64,000 bases of DNA from Alicycliphilus denitrificans K601 (GTDB lineage: Bacteria > Pseudomonadota > Gammaproteobacteria > Burkholderiales > Burkholderiaceae_C). Numbering within the stretch: position 1 is the first letter of the stretch; the number at the start of each line of letters is the position of its first letter. Below are positions 1 through 10,267 of this stretch, piece after piece. The notes beneath the pieces were generated by a model. The model saw only the letters and a list, made by a program, of their open reading frames with translations, searched no databases and was not told where the DNA came from. The stretch lies in the NCBI RefSeq assembly GCF_000204645.1, contig NC_015422.1:3985001-4049000 (forward strand), read 5' to 3'. The position numbers and the translations under genes are program-made.

Positions 1-714
1 ACCGCGCTGTTCCCCACGCGGCAGGCGGCCGACGAGGCCGTGCGGCTGCTGCAGGCGCAGGACTTCTTCGAAGGCTGCAGCGTGCTGGGTATTGCCACTG
101 TGCAGGAACAGGACTGGGTGCGCCTCACCCAGTCGCAGTTCGAACCGGTGGAGATCACGCCGGACTTCTGGATCGTGCCGACCTGGCACGAGCTGCCGGC
201 CGCGGCGCGGCGCAGCATCCGCCTCGACCCGGGGCTGGCGTTCGGCACCGGGACCCACCCCACCACGCGCATGTGCCTGCGCTGGATTGCGCGCCAGGGC
301 GTCGAGAACGGCGCCAAGGCGCTCGGCCGCGTGCTCGACTACGGCTGCGGCTCGGGCATCCTGGCCATAGGCGCGGCCAAGTTCGGCGCCTTGGACATCG
401 ATGCCGTGGACATCGATCCCGCGGCCGTGGAGGCCACGCGCCAGAATGCGCTGGCCAATGGTGTGTACCTGAACGCCGGCCTGCCGGAACAGGCGCAGGG
501 GCAGTATCAGACCGTGCTTGCCAACATTCTGGCCACGCCGCTCAAGGTCCTGGCGCCCCTGCTGTGTGCCCATGTGGCGGAGGGGGGGCATCTGGTGCTG
601 GCGGGCATTCTGGAGCGCCAGGCCCAGGAACTGACGCAGGCCTATGCGCCGTGGCTGAGCCTGCAGGTGGCCGATAGCGAGGACGGCTGGATCCTGATGA
701 CCGCGCGCCGCTGA
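1..714 (+). CDS. prmA: Ribosomal protein L11 methyltransferase PrmA (5' end outside window)
   Basis: This is the C-terminal part of the SAM-dependent enzyme that trimethylates ribosomal protein L11. The reading frame is already open at base 1, so the true start lies upstream. The visible protein carries the family's LDPGLAFGTGTHPTT segment, followed by the class I methyltransferase glycine-rich loop (DYGCGSGILAIGA) and an acidic SAM-ribose region (DAVDIDPAAVEA). The motif next to the catalytic pocket (LANILATPL) is also present. The stop is TGA at 712-714. A zinc-ribbon DUF3426 gene follows 53 bp downstream on the same strand; prmA followed by this family is a common order in Comamonadaceae. 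The family assignment is secure; only the N-terminus is missing. Confidence 0.95.
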   Translation, partial: TALFPTRQAADEAVRLLQAQDFFEGCSVLGIATVQEQDWVRLTQSQFEPVEITPDFWIVPTWHELPAAARRSIRLDPGLAFGTGTHPTTRMCLRWIARQGVENGAKALGRVLDYGCGSGILAIGAAKFGALDIDAVDIDPAAVEATRQNALANGVYLNAGLPEQAQGQYQTVLANILATPLKVLAPLLCAHVAEGGHLVLAGILERQAQELTQAYAPWLSLQVADSEDGWILMTARR

Positions 715-767
715 GCGGCGTTCGTGCCCCGCGTGGGCCGCGGGCGGGCACCTACAATCCACAGCCG

Positions 768-1922
768 ATGAGCCAGATCACCCGCTGCCCTTTCTGCGCA
801 ACGACCTTCAAGGTGGTCGCGGACCAGCTGCGGATTTCCGACGGATGGGTGCGCTGCGGGCAGTGCAAGGAGGTGTTCGACGCGTCCGAGCATCTGCTGC
901 AGCCCGAGCCTGCCCAGCTGCTGCCGGAGATGCCGCTGGATGATCCAGGCCTGCCGGACCGGCACGCGGCCGACGCGCCGCAGCCGCAGGACAAGCCGGT
1001 CACGACCAGCGGCGGGAGCGAGGAAGTGGCTCCGCTGTCATCGCTGCTCAGGCGCGAGGCCGTGGCCGAAGAGCCCGAGGCCATGCCGGAGGCGGCGATC
1101 CAGGGCTACGAACTGCCGGGCGCCACCGTGGACGACTCCGCCTGGCCGCAGGAGCCCGATGCCGGGGTAGAGGCAGCGGAGCAAGGCGATGATCAACAGG
1201 AGGCGGAGCCCGCGCCGGACACGCTTGATGCCGAGCCACCCCCTGATGAAGAAGCGCAGGCCGCCGCACCGCCTGAATCCGAGCCGCTGGAGCCATTGCA
1301 GCCGCTGGAGCAGGAGTCGGTGCTGGTGGAGGGGACGGCGATCATGCCTGGCGCGGCCCATGAGAGCGATGCGCCGGAAGAGACGGCGGCATCGCCCGTG
1401 GCGGAGCCCGGATTCGTGACGGCCGCCCGGCGCAGCGCATTTTGGCGCAGGCCCGCGGTGCGTGGAGCATTGGCCGTGGCGGTCCTGGCGCTGCTCCTGG
1501 CGTTGGGCTTGCAGGTCGTGGTCCAGGAGCGCGACGCCATCGCGGCGCGCAGTCCGGCGGCGCATGCCTTGATGGAAAGACTGTGCGCACCCCTGCAGTG
1601 CACGCTGCAGGCGCCGCAGCGCATTGCCTCCGTGGTCATCGACAGCTCGTCCTTCCTCAAGGAACGCAACGATGCCGCAGCCTATCAGCTGCAGATGAGC
1701 CTCAAGAACATCTCCTCGCTCTCGGTTGCCATGCCGGCGCTGGAACTCACGCTGACCGACGTCCGGGACCGGGCGGTCTTGCGCCGCGTGCTGCTGCGCA
1801 ATGACCTGGGGGCGCCCGCGGAGCTGGCGCCGGGGTCCACGTGGAGCGCCACGGTGTCCATGCAGGTCGCACAAGGCGCCGACCAGGTGGCCGGCTACCG
1901 GTTGCTGGCCTTCTATCCCTGA
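768..1922 (+). CDS. Zinc-ribbon / DUF3426 single-pass membrane protein
   Basis: A 384-aa protein of unknown role. The N-terminus has a finger-like zinc ribbon (CPFC at residues 7-10 and CGQC near 30-33), the MJ0042-type ribbon found in this family. A long low-complexity stretch rich in Glu, Pro and Ala follows (about residues 45-220) and is probably disordered. One hydrophobic segment lies near residues 231-251, and a C-terminal DUF3426 domain of about 130 residues follows. The topology suggests a cytoplasmic zinc ribbon and linker with a periplasmic C-terminal domain. It lies between prmA and a PfkB kinase on the same strand, with 53 and 34 bp gaps, so co-transcription is likely. No enzymatic motif is visible and I do not assign a function. 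Confidence 0.85.
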   Translation: MSQITRCPFCATTFKVVADQLRISDGWVRCGQCKEVFDASEHLLQPEPAQLLPEMPLDDPGLPDRHAADAPQPQDKPVTTSGGSEEVAPLSSLLRREAVAEEPEAMPEAAIQGYELPGATVDDSAWPQEPDAGVEAAEQGDDQQEAEPAPDTLDAEPPPDEEAQAAAPPESEPLEPLQPLEQESVLVEGTAIMPGAAHESDAPEETAASPVAEPGFVTAARRSAFWRRPAVRGALAVAVLALLLALGLQVVVQERDAIAARSPAAHALMERLCAPLQCTLQAPQRIASVVIDSSSFLKERNDAAAYQLQMSLKNISSLSVAMPALELTLTDVRDRAVLRRVLLRNDLGAPAELAPGSTWSATVSMQVAQGADQVAGYRLLAFYP

Positions 1923-1956
1923 ATCTTTTTACCCTTCCATCCGAAGCTTTCACCCT

Positions 1957-2859
1957 ATGGCTGCGCTGATCTGTGGTTCCCTGGCATTCGACACCATCAT
2001 GACTTTCGAGGGGAGGTTTGCCGAGCAGATACTGCCCGAGCAGCTGCACATCCTGAACGTGTCCTTCCTCGTGCCCACGCTGCGCCGGGACTTCGGCGGC
2101 TGCGCAGGCAACATCGCCTACGGCCTCAAGCTGCTTGGGGGCGATCCCAGGCCCATGGCCATGCTGGGCGCCGATGGCGGCGAATACCTGGCCCGGCTGC
2201 AGCAGCTCGGCATAGATACTCGCTTCATCGGCCAGGCCGGCGACACCTATACCGCACAGGCCATGATCATGACCGACCGCGACAACAACCAGATCACGGC
2301 CTTCCACCCAGGGGCCATGATGCAGGCGCACCGCAACCGCAACCGCATACCGCAGGACGCCGGCGTGCAGGTCGGCATCATTGCGCCCGACGGGCGCGAG
2401 GCCATGCTGCAGCATGCCGCCGAGTTCGTGGCGGCGGGCATTCCCTTCGTGTTCGACCCGGGGCAGGGGCTGCCCATGTTCAACGGCGACGAGCTGCGCC
2501 GCTTCATAGAGCAGGCGAGCTGGATCGCCGTGAACGACTATGAAGGCAAGATGTTGTGCGACCGCACGGGCTGGACGCTGGCCGAGATGTCCCGGCAGGT
2601 GCGCGGGCTCGTCGTCACGCTGGGCGCCGAGGGTTGCGAGGTCTGGGAGCAGGGCGCGCGGACCGAGGTGGCGCCGGTCAAGCCCGCGCAGGTGGTCGAT
2701 CCCACGGGCTGCGGCGATGCCTGGCGTGGCGGACTGCTCCATGGCCTGGAAAAAGGCTGGCCCCTGGTGCGCTGCGCGCAGCTGGGCAACCGCCTGGGGG
2801 CGCTGAAGATCGCACAGCGCGGCCCGCAGAACTACACCTTGGACTTCACGCCGGACTGA
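1957..2859 (+). CDS. PfkB-family carbohydrate/nucleoside kinase
   Basis: A 300-aa ribokinase-fold sugar or nucleoside kinase. The PfkB signature near the N-terminus is present as GGCAGNIAYGLKLLG. The second signature, containing the catalytic Asp and anion hole, reads DPTGCGDAWRGG near residues 248-259, where the family consensus is DTTGAGDAF. I chose the ATG at 1957 (MAALICGSLAFD) because the family starts with such a strand; the frame is open further upstream, but that part lies inside the preceding gene. The closest family members are often labelled adenosine kinase-like, but the substrate cannot be told from sequence alone. It ends 31 bp before the terminator of the oppositely oriented histone gene. 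Confidence 0.88.
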   Translation: MAALICGSLAFDTIMTFEGRFAEQILPEQLHILNVSFLVPTLRRDFGGCAGNIAYGLKLLGGDPRPMAMLGADGGEYLARLQQLGIDTRFIGQAGDTYTAQAMIMTDRDNNQITAFHPGAMMQAHRNRNRIPQDAGVQVGIIAPDGREAMLQHAAEFVAAGIPFVFDPGQGLPMFNGDELRRFIEQASWIAVNDYEGKMLCDRTGWTLAEMSRQVRGLVVTLGAEGCEVWEQGARTEVAPVKPAQVVDPTGCGDAWRGGLLHGLEKGWPLVRCAQLGNRLGALKIAQRGPQNYTLDFTPD

Positions 2860-2890
2860 CAGGAGCGGAGCGCGGCTGGGCTGCGGCCAT

Positions 2891-2918
2891 AAAAAAACCC
2901 GGTGCAAAAGCACCGGGT
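2891..2918 (-). terminator. Rho-independent terminator of the H1-like histone gene
   Basis: Read on the minus strand, a 9-bp perfect stem (2897-2905 with 2910-2918) and a TTTT loop are followed by a T-run (complement of the A-run at 2891-2897). It lies 24 bp past the histone stop codon. It also sits 31 bp after the convergent PfkB kinase gene. Confidence 0.85.
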
Positions 2919-2941
2919 CGTGGCTGCTGATAAGCCAGGTT

Positions 2942-3490
2942 TTACGGCTTGCCGCCTGTGGGGAAGGGCCATGCAGCCTGGGGGTTCAGCGTGGTTTGCG
3001 CGGCAGGCGCAGGCGCTGCGGCGGGGGCCTTGGGGGCGACTTTCTTCGCGGCAGGGGCCTTCTTTGCCGCGGCGGCCTTCTTGGCGGCAGGCACCGCAGC
3101 CTTCTTGGCCGGAGTGGCCTTCTTCGCGGGCGCTGCAGCCTTCTTGGCTGGCGCTGCCTTCTTGGCCGCTACGGCCTTCTTGGCCGGTGCCGCTTTCTTG
3201 GCGGGTGCAGCGGCCTTCTTGGCCGGCGCTGCCTTCTTGGCCACTACGGCCTTCTTGGCCGGTGCCGCTTTCTTGGCGGGTGCAGCGGCCTTCTTGGCCG
3301 GCGCTGCCTTCTTGGCCACTACGGCCTTCTTGGCCGGTGCCGCCTTCTTCGCGGGTGCAGCCGCCTTCTTGGCCGGTGCTGCCTTCTTGGCCGCTACGGC
3401 CTTCTTTGCAGGTGCTGCCGCCTTCTTGGCAGGAGCAGCCTTCTTTGCAGGGGCTGCTTTCTTCGCAGCGGGTTTCTTCGCAGTTGCCAT
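2942..3490 (-). CDS. Histone H1-like, lysine/alanine-rich nucleoid protein
   Basis: A 182-aa protein made almost entirely of Lys, Ala and Pro, with repeated AAPAKKA and AVVAKKA motifs. This matches the eukaryote-H1-tail-like DNA-binding proteins of Betaproteobacteria (relatives of Bordetella BpH1 and AlgP-type tails). The likely role is non-specific DNA binding and nucleoid organisation. Two ATG codons are adjacent; I prefer 3490 because AAGGAG then sits 6 nt upstream. The C-terminus is different (APAAAPAPAAQTTLNPQAAW and on) and probably not DNA-binding. The coding region contains 75-bp tandem repeats, reported separately. The gene has its own terminator downstream. Confidence 0.9.
   Translation of the reverse strand: MATAKKPAAKKAAPAKKAAPAKKAAAPAKKAVAAKKAAPAKKAAAPAKKAAPAKKAVVAKKAAPAKKAAAPAKKAAPAKKAVVAKKAAPAKKAAAPAKKAAPAKKAVAAKKAAPAKKAAAPAKKATPAKKAAVPAAKKAAAAKKAPAAKKVAPKAPAAAPAPAAQTTLNPQAAWPFPTGGKP
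3171..3470. repeat. 75-bp tandem repeats inside the histone gene
   Basis: The unit begins ACGGCCTTCTTGGCCGG and recurs at 3171, 3246, 3321 and 3396, exactly 75 bp (25 codons) apart. The second and third units are nearly identical; the fourth is more divergent. Unit length is a multiple of three, so gain or loss of copies would keep the reading frame. Confidence 0.85.
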
Positions 3491-3669
3491 CATTTTCTCC
3501 TTGGGTCGATTTGCAAAGAGCACTCCGTGCCTGCATTGGGCATGGAGCGATCCATGGCAACGACACAATGCTCGTCACCACGAATGCGGGGACGCACCAG
3601 GGCCGCAACGCCGGTCGGCGCTGGGTGCGAGGAGCGTGGTTGAAAAATCATGGCCTGGTCAAGCGAGAG

Positions 3670-4860
3670 TCAATCCCAGGACAGTGCCCCGCCGGTCTGG
3701 TACTCGATGACGCGCGTCTCGAAGAAGTTGCGCTCCTTCTTCAGGTCGATCATCTCGCTCATCCAGGGGAAGGGGTTTTCTTCGTTCGGGAACAGCGCGT
3801 CCAGCCCGATCTGCGTGGCGCGGCGGTTGGCGATGTAGCGCAGGTAGCCCTTGAACATGGAGGCGTTCATGCCCAGCACGCCGCGCGGCATGGTGTCCTC
3901 GGCGTAGCGGTATTCGAGGTCCACGGCCTTGAGGAAAAGGCCCTTGATCTCGTCCTTGAACGCAGGCGTCCACAGCTGCGGATTCTCCAGCTTGAGCTGG
4001 TTGATCAGGTCGATGCCGAAGTTGCAGTGCATGGACTCGTCGCGCAGGATGTACTGGTACTGCTCGGCCGCGCCGGTCATCTTGTTCTGGCGGCCCAGGG
4101 CGAGGATCTGCGTGAAGCCCACGTAGAAAAACAGGCCCTCCATCAGGCAGGCGAAGACGATCAGCGACTTGAGCAGCGTTTGGTCGTTCTCGGGCGTGCC
4201 GGTTTTGAAGGCCGGATCCATGATCGCTTCGATGAAAGGGATCAGGAACTCGTCCTTGGCGCGGATGGACTCGACTTCGTTGTAGGCGTTGAAGATCTCG
4301 CCTTCGTCGAGGCCCAGCGACTCGACGATGTACTGGTAGGCGTGCGTGTGGATCGCTTCCTCGAAGGCCTGGCGCAGCAGGAACTGGCGGCACTCGGGGG
4401 CCGTGATGTGGCGGTAGGTGCCCAGCACGATGTTGTTCGCGGCGAGCGAGTCGGCCGTCACGAAGAAACCCAGGTTGCGCTTGACGATGCGGCGCTCGTC
4501 TTCGGTCAGGCCGTTGGGGTCCTTCCACAGGGCGATGTCGCGCGTCATGTTGATTTCCTGCGGCATCCAGTGGTTGGCGCAGGTGGCCAGGTACTTCTCC
4601 CAGGCCCACTTGTATTTGAACGGCACCAGCTGATTCACATCCGTCTGGCCGTTGATGATGCGCTTGTCGACCGCGGACACGCGGCGGTGTTGCGCGGCAG
4701 CGGGAGCGGCTGCCGGCGTGCGCGCAGCGGTGCTTTCGACGGGCTGCAGCGCGGGGGTATCGAGAGCCGTCGGCGGCGGCTCGACCGGGCGGCCGATTGC
4801 GCGGCTGCCGTCCATGAGCTTTTGCGATGAGGGCTTGACTTCGTCGTCCCAGGTGAGCAT
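3670..4860 (-). CDS. nrdB: Class Ia ribonucleotide reductase small subunit NrdB
   Basis: A 396-aa R2 subunit that houses the di-iron/tyrosyl-radical cofactor and passes the radical to NrdA for ribonucleotide reduction. The radical-site pattern E-x2-H-x3-Y is visible at E168, H171 and Y175. A non-conserved Pro/Ala-rich N-terminal extension of about 55 residues precedes the ferritin-like fold. I chose the ATG at 4860 (MLTWDDE) rather than the in-frame ATG at 4911, because family members start with this WDDE-type motif. It lies downstream of nrdA on the same strand with a 138-bp gap. That gap contains short inverted repeats and could hold a secondary promoter or processing site. Confidence 0.95.
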   Translation of the reverse strand: MLTWDDEVKPSSQKLMDGSRAIGRPVEPPPTALDTPALQPVESTAARTPAAAPAAAQHRRVSAVDKRIINGQTDVNQLVPFKYKWAWEKYLATCANHWMPQEINMTRDIALWKDPNGLTEDERRIVKRNLGFFVTADSLAANNIVLGTYRHITAPECRQFLLRQAFEEAIHTHAYQYIVESLGLDEGEIFNAYNEVESIRAKDEFLIPFIEAIMDPAFKTGTPENDQTLLKSLIVFACLMEGLFFYVGFTQILALGRQNKMTGAAEQYQYILRDESMHCNFGIDLINQLKLENPQLWTPAFKDEIKGLFLKAVDLEYRYAEDTMPRGVLGMNASMFKGYLRYIANRRATQIGLDALFPNEENPFPWMSEMIDLKKERNFFETRVIEYQTGGALSWD

Positions 4861-4998
4861 AGGATTTCCCGTGGTTGGATTATGAGAGCAGTGCTCCAAA
4901 ATGAAAAGCACTGAAGCGTTGCCAGGCGGTGATTTGTTGCTTCACCACACAGGTGGACGCGATGGATGGGCCCGCGCCCGCCCGCATGCGCGGCGAAT

Positions 4999-7911
<2,913 letters not shown>

Positions 7912-8004
7912 GGGTTTCCTCTTTGGTGTGTCGTCAGGGGGTGTGGCGCGCCGGGAAGGGCTGCCGGCGGGCGTCGGTGCGGGGTGCGGTCGATGTTGTT
8001 CCGC

Positions 8005-8052
8005 ACACTATACATATGGTGCTTGAAGTGCTCAAGACACTACATGTAGTGT
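8005..8052 (-). promoter_or_regulatory. Tandem NrdR boxes upstream of nrdA
   Basis: The known NrdR consensus is close to ACACWATATATWGTGT. Box 8037-8052 is ACACTACATGTAGTGT, a perfect palindrome. Box 8005-8020 (ACACTATACATATGGT) matches at the left half and is weaker at the right. They are separated by 16 bp, which puts their centres 32 bp (about three helical turns) apart, the usual arrangement for cooperative NrdR binding. The rest of 7912-8195 shows no gene. Confidence 0.85.
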
Positions 8053-8195
8053 ATGTCTGTACGAGGGGTGTCGGGCGGAACTGCTTCCTGGAAGGCGACG
8101 CCGTGCCAGGCCCTTGCCGCATGGGGCCCGGGCGCGCGCATGCCAATGGTGGCGCGTGTCTGCGGCGTTTTTGGCGCGCAGGCGCGCGCCAGGCC

Positions 8196-8777
8196 TCAAG
8201 GAGGGAACAGGATGCCCGAGCCCGCGAAGGCCGATCGCAGCCGCTGCCATTCGAACCCCGGGCCGGGGTCGTTCTTGCGGTGGGGCGCGATGTGTTCGTG
8301 CCCGGCGATGTAGCCGATGGGGTAGCGCCGCGCCAGGGCGGCGCACAGGCGGGTCAGGCTGCGGTACTGCGGCTCTTCGAATGCCTGGCCTTCCAGGCCT
8401 TCGAGCTCCACGCCGATGGAGTCGTCATTGCAGGCGTCGCGCCCGCGGTAGTGCGAGCGCCCGGCATGCCAGGCCCGCCGATCGGCGTCCACGAACTGCC
8501 ACAGCCGGCCGTCGCGGGCAATGAAGAAATGAGCCGAGACCTCCAGCCCGCGGATGCTCTGGAAATAGGGGTGCGCGTCCCAGTCGAGCCGGTTGGTGAA
8601 CAGCTGTTGCACTGCCGTTCCGCCGTACTGGCCCGGTGGCAGGCTGATGGAGTGCACGACGATCAGGTCGATGACGGCGCCCGCCGGCCGGGGGCCGTGG
8701 TTGGGCGAGTGCATGCGGCGCGCGGGCAGGTACCAGCCGCCTTGCCATGGCGTGCCCGGCCTACTGCGCTTCGCCAT
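8196..8777 (-). CDS. ampD: 1,6-anhydro-N-acetylmuramyl-L-alanine amidase AmpD
   Basis: A 193-aa cytoplasmic zinc amidase that cleaves the L-Ala amide bond of anhydromuropeptides during peptidoglycan recycling. In many Gram-negatives its loss derepresses AmpR/AmpC-type beta-lactamases. The zinc ligands by alignment are H42 (VVHSISLPPGQY), H160 (AGHEHIAPH) and D170 (RKNDPGPGF), with the conserved Lys at 168. I chose the ATG at 8777 (MAKRSRPG), which overlaps the end of pilR by 17 nt. The frame is open further upstream, but that stretch is shadow sequence inside pilR. The overlap suggests translational coupling with pilSR. Confidence 0.93.
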   Translation of the reverse strand: MAKRSRPGTPWQGGWYLPARRMHSPNHGPRPAGAVIDLIVVHSISLPPGQYGGTAVQQLFTNRLDWDAHPYFQSIRGLEVSAHFFIARDGRLWQFVDADRRAWHAGRSHYRGRDACNDDSIGVELEGLEGQAFEEPQYRSLTRLCAALARRYPIGYIAGHEHIAPHRKNDPGPGFEWQRLRSAFAGSGILFPP

Positions 8778-10251
8778 GGTTGTCGCCGTCCTGCGGCATG
8801 GCGATGTTGAGCCGGTCGATGCGGTAGCGGATCTGGCGCAGGCTGATGCCCAGGCGCGCCGCCGTGGCCGTGCGGTTGAAGCCCGTCTCGCGCAGGGCGC
8901 GCACGAGGATCTCGCGCTCATGCTGGTCCAGCCAGGCCTGCAGGTCGCTGGGCAGGGGGGGCTCTTCGCTGGCGGCAGTGGGTGGCGGCGCGGGGGGCGT
9001 GCCGGCCTCCGGTGGCGTTGGAGGCGGGGGCGCGGGGACGGCGGCGGCGACCTCCGCGGTGGTGGCAGCGGGGTGTTCCACCTGTAGCTCGTTTCCGTCG
9101 CTCAGGGCCACGGCGCGGTGCAGCAGGTTTTCCAGCTCGCGCACATTGCCCGTGAGCGGGTGCTGGGTGATGCGCTTCAGCGCGGCGGCGCCCAGGCGCG
9201 GCACGGGGGTGCCCGATTCCTGCTCGATGCGGGCGAGCAGCGCCTCGCACAGCGCGGGCAGGTCCTCGCGCCGCTCGCGCAGCGGCGGGATCAGGAGCTC
9301 GATCACGTTCAGGCGGTAGTACAGATCCTGGCGAAAGCGCCCGGCCTGTACGTCGGCCGCAAGGTCGCGGTGCGTGGCGCTGACGATGCGCACGTCCACG
9401 GTCTCTTCCTGCGTGGAGCCCAGCGGACGGATGCTGCGCTCCTGGATGGCGCGCAGCAGCTTGGACTGCATGGGCAGCGGCAGGTCGCCGATTTCGTCCA
9501 GAAACAAGGTCCCGCCGCGGGCGGCCTGGAAGTAGCCCTCGCGGTCGCTGGTCGAGCCGGTGTAGGAGCCCTTGCGCGCACCGAAGAACTCGGCTTCGAG
9601 CAGGTTCTCGGGAATGGCGCCGCAGTTCACAGCGACCAGCGGACCGTCGGCGCGCTGGCTGCTGGCATGCAGGGCGCGCGCCACCAGCTCCTTGCCCGTG
9701 CCCGATTCGCCGCGAATCAGCACGGGCGCCATGCTGCGCGCCACCTTGGCGATGCGCTGCTTGACGTTGCGCATGGCCTCGGACTCGCCGATCAGGCGCG
9801 CGAGCACCGGGTTGTCCGCGTCCGGCTCCTGTGCGGCCATGCGGGGAGGCGTGGCCGCGGGCAGCACGCCGCCCGTGCCCTGGATGGCCGAGGCTACGAC
9901 CGAGCGGAACTGCTTGAGGTCCACGGGCTTGGTCAGGTAGTCGAACGCTCCCGAGCGCAGCGCCTCCACGGCGTTCTCGGCCGAGCCGTAGGCCGTCATG
10001 ACCACGCAGCGCTCGCGCCGCTGCTGCTCGCGCAGGTCGTACAGCAGGTCCAGCCCCAGGCCGTCGGGCAGCCGCATGTCGGTGATCACGGCGTCGAACT
10101 TGCGGCGCTGCAACTGCTCGCGCGCCTCGGCCACGCTGGCAGCGGTCTCCACGCGGTAGCCCTCGCGCAGCAGCGTCAGCTCGTAGAGCGTGCGCAGGTC
10201 GGGCTCGTCGTCGACGACGAGGATGGAGGCGGCGGAGGCAGTGGCGTTCAT
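8761..10251 (-). CDS. pilR: Sigma-54-dependent response regulator, PilR-like
   Basis: A 496-aa NtrC-family activator, the probable partner of the adjacent sensor PilS, which in pseudomonads turns on pilin transcription through sigma-54. Domain order: receiver (about 10-125; acidic DDEPD, phospho-acceptor Asp in DMRLPDG, Lys in YLTKPVD); AAA+ domain (about 165-400; Walker A GESGTGKE, Walker B GTLFLDEIGDL); Fis-type helix-turn-helix at the C-terminus (about 445-490). The sigma-54 contact loop is GSYTGS rather than the usual GAFTGA. A Pro/Thr-rich linker precedes the HTH. The start at 10251 (MNATASAASILVVDDEPD) places the receiver at the N-terminus. pilS is 16 bp upstream. Confidence 0.92.
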   Translation of the reverse strand: MNATASAASILVVDDEPDLRTLYELTLLREGYRVETAASVAEAREQLQRRKFDAVITDMRLPDGLGLDLLYDLREQQRRERCVVMTAYGSAENAVEALRSGAFDYLTKPVDLKQFRSVVASAIQGTGGVLPAATPPRMAAQEPDADNPVLARLIGESEAMRNVKQRIAKVARSMAPVLIRGESGTGKELVARALHASSQRADGPLVAVNCGAIPENLLEAEFFGARKGSYTGSTSDREGYFQAARGGTLFLDEIGDLPLPMQSKLLRAIQERSIRPLGSTQEETVDVRIVSATHRDLAADVQAGRFRQDLYYRLNVIELLIPPLRERREDLPALCEALLARIEQESGTPVPRLGAAALKRITQHPLTGNVRELENLLHRAVALSDGNELQVEHPAATTAEVAAAVPAPPPPTPPEAGTPPAPPPTAASEEPPLPSDLQAWLDQHEREILVRALRETGFNRTATAARLGISLRQIRYRIDRLNIAMPQDGDNHGEAQ

Positions 10252-10267
10252 GGAACCGGCGAGCGTG

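Noticed and set aside
3096..3470. Repeated array that might be taken for CRISPR
   Set aside because: The units are contiguous 75-bp coding repeats with no spacers, inside an open histone frame.
2902..4830. Plus-strand open frame of over 600 codons across the histone gene and nrdB
   Set aside because: It is antisense to two well-supported genes, has no domain, and its Trp/Pro-rich start is only the reverse reading of the Lys/Ala repeats.
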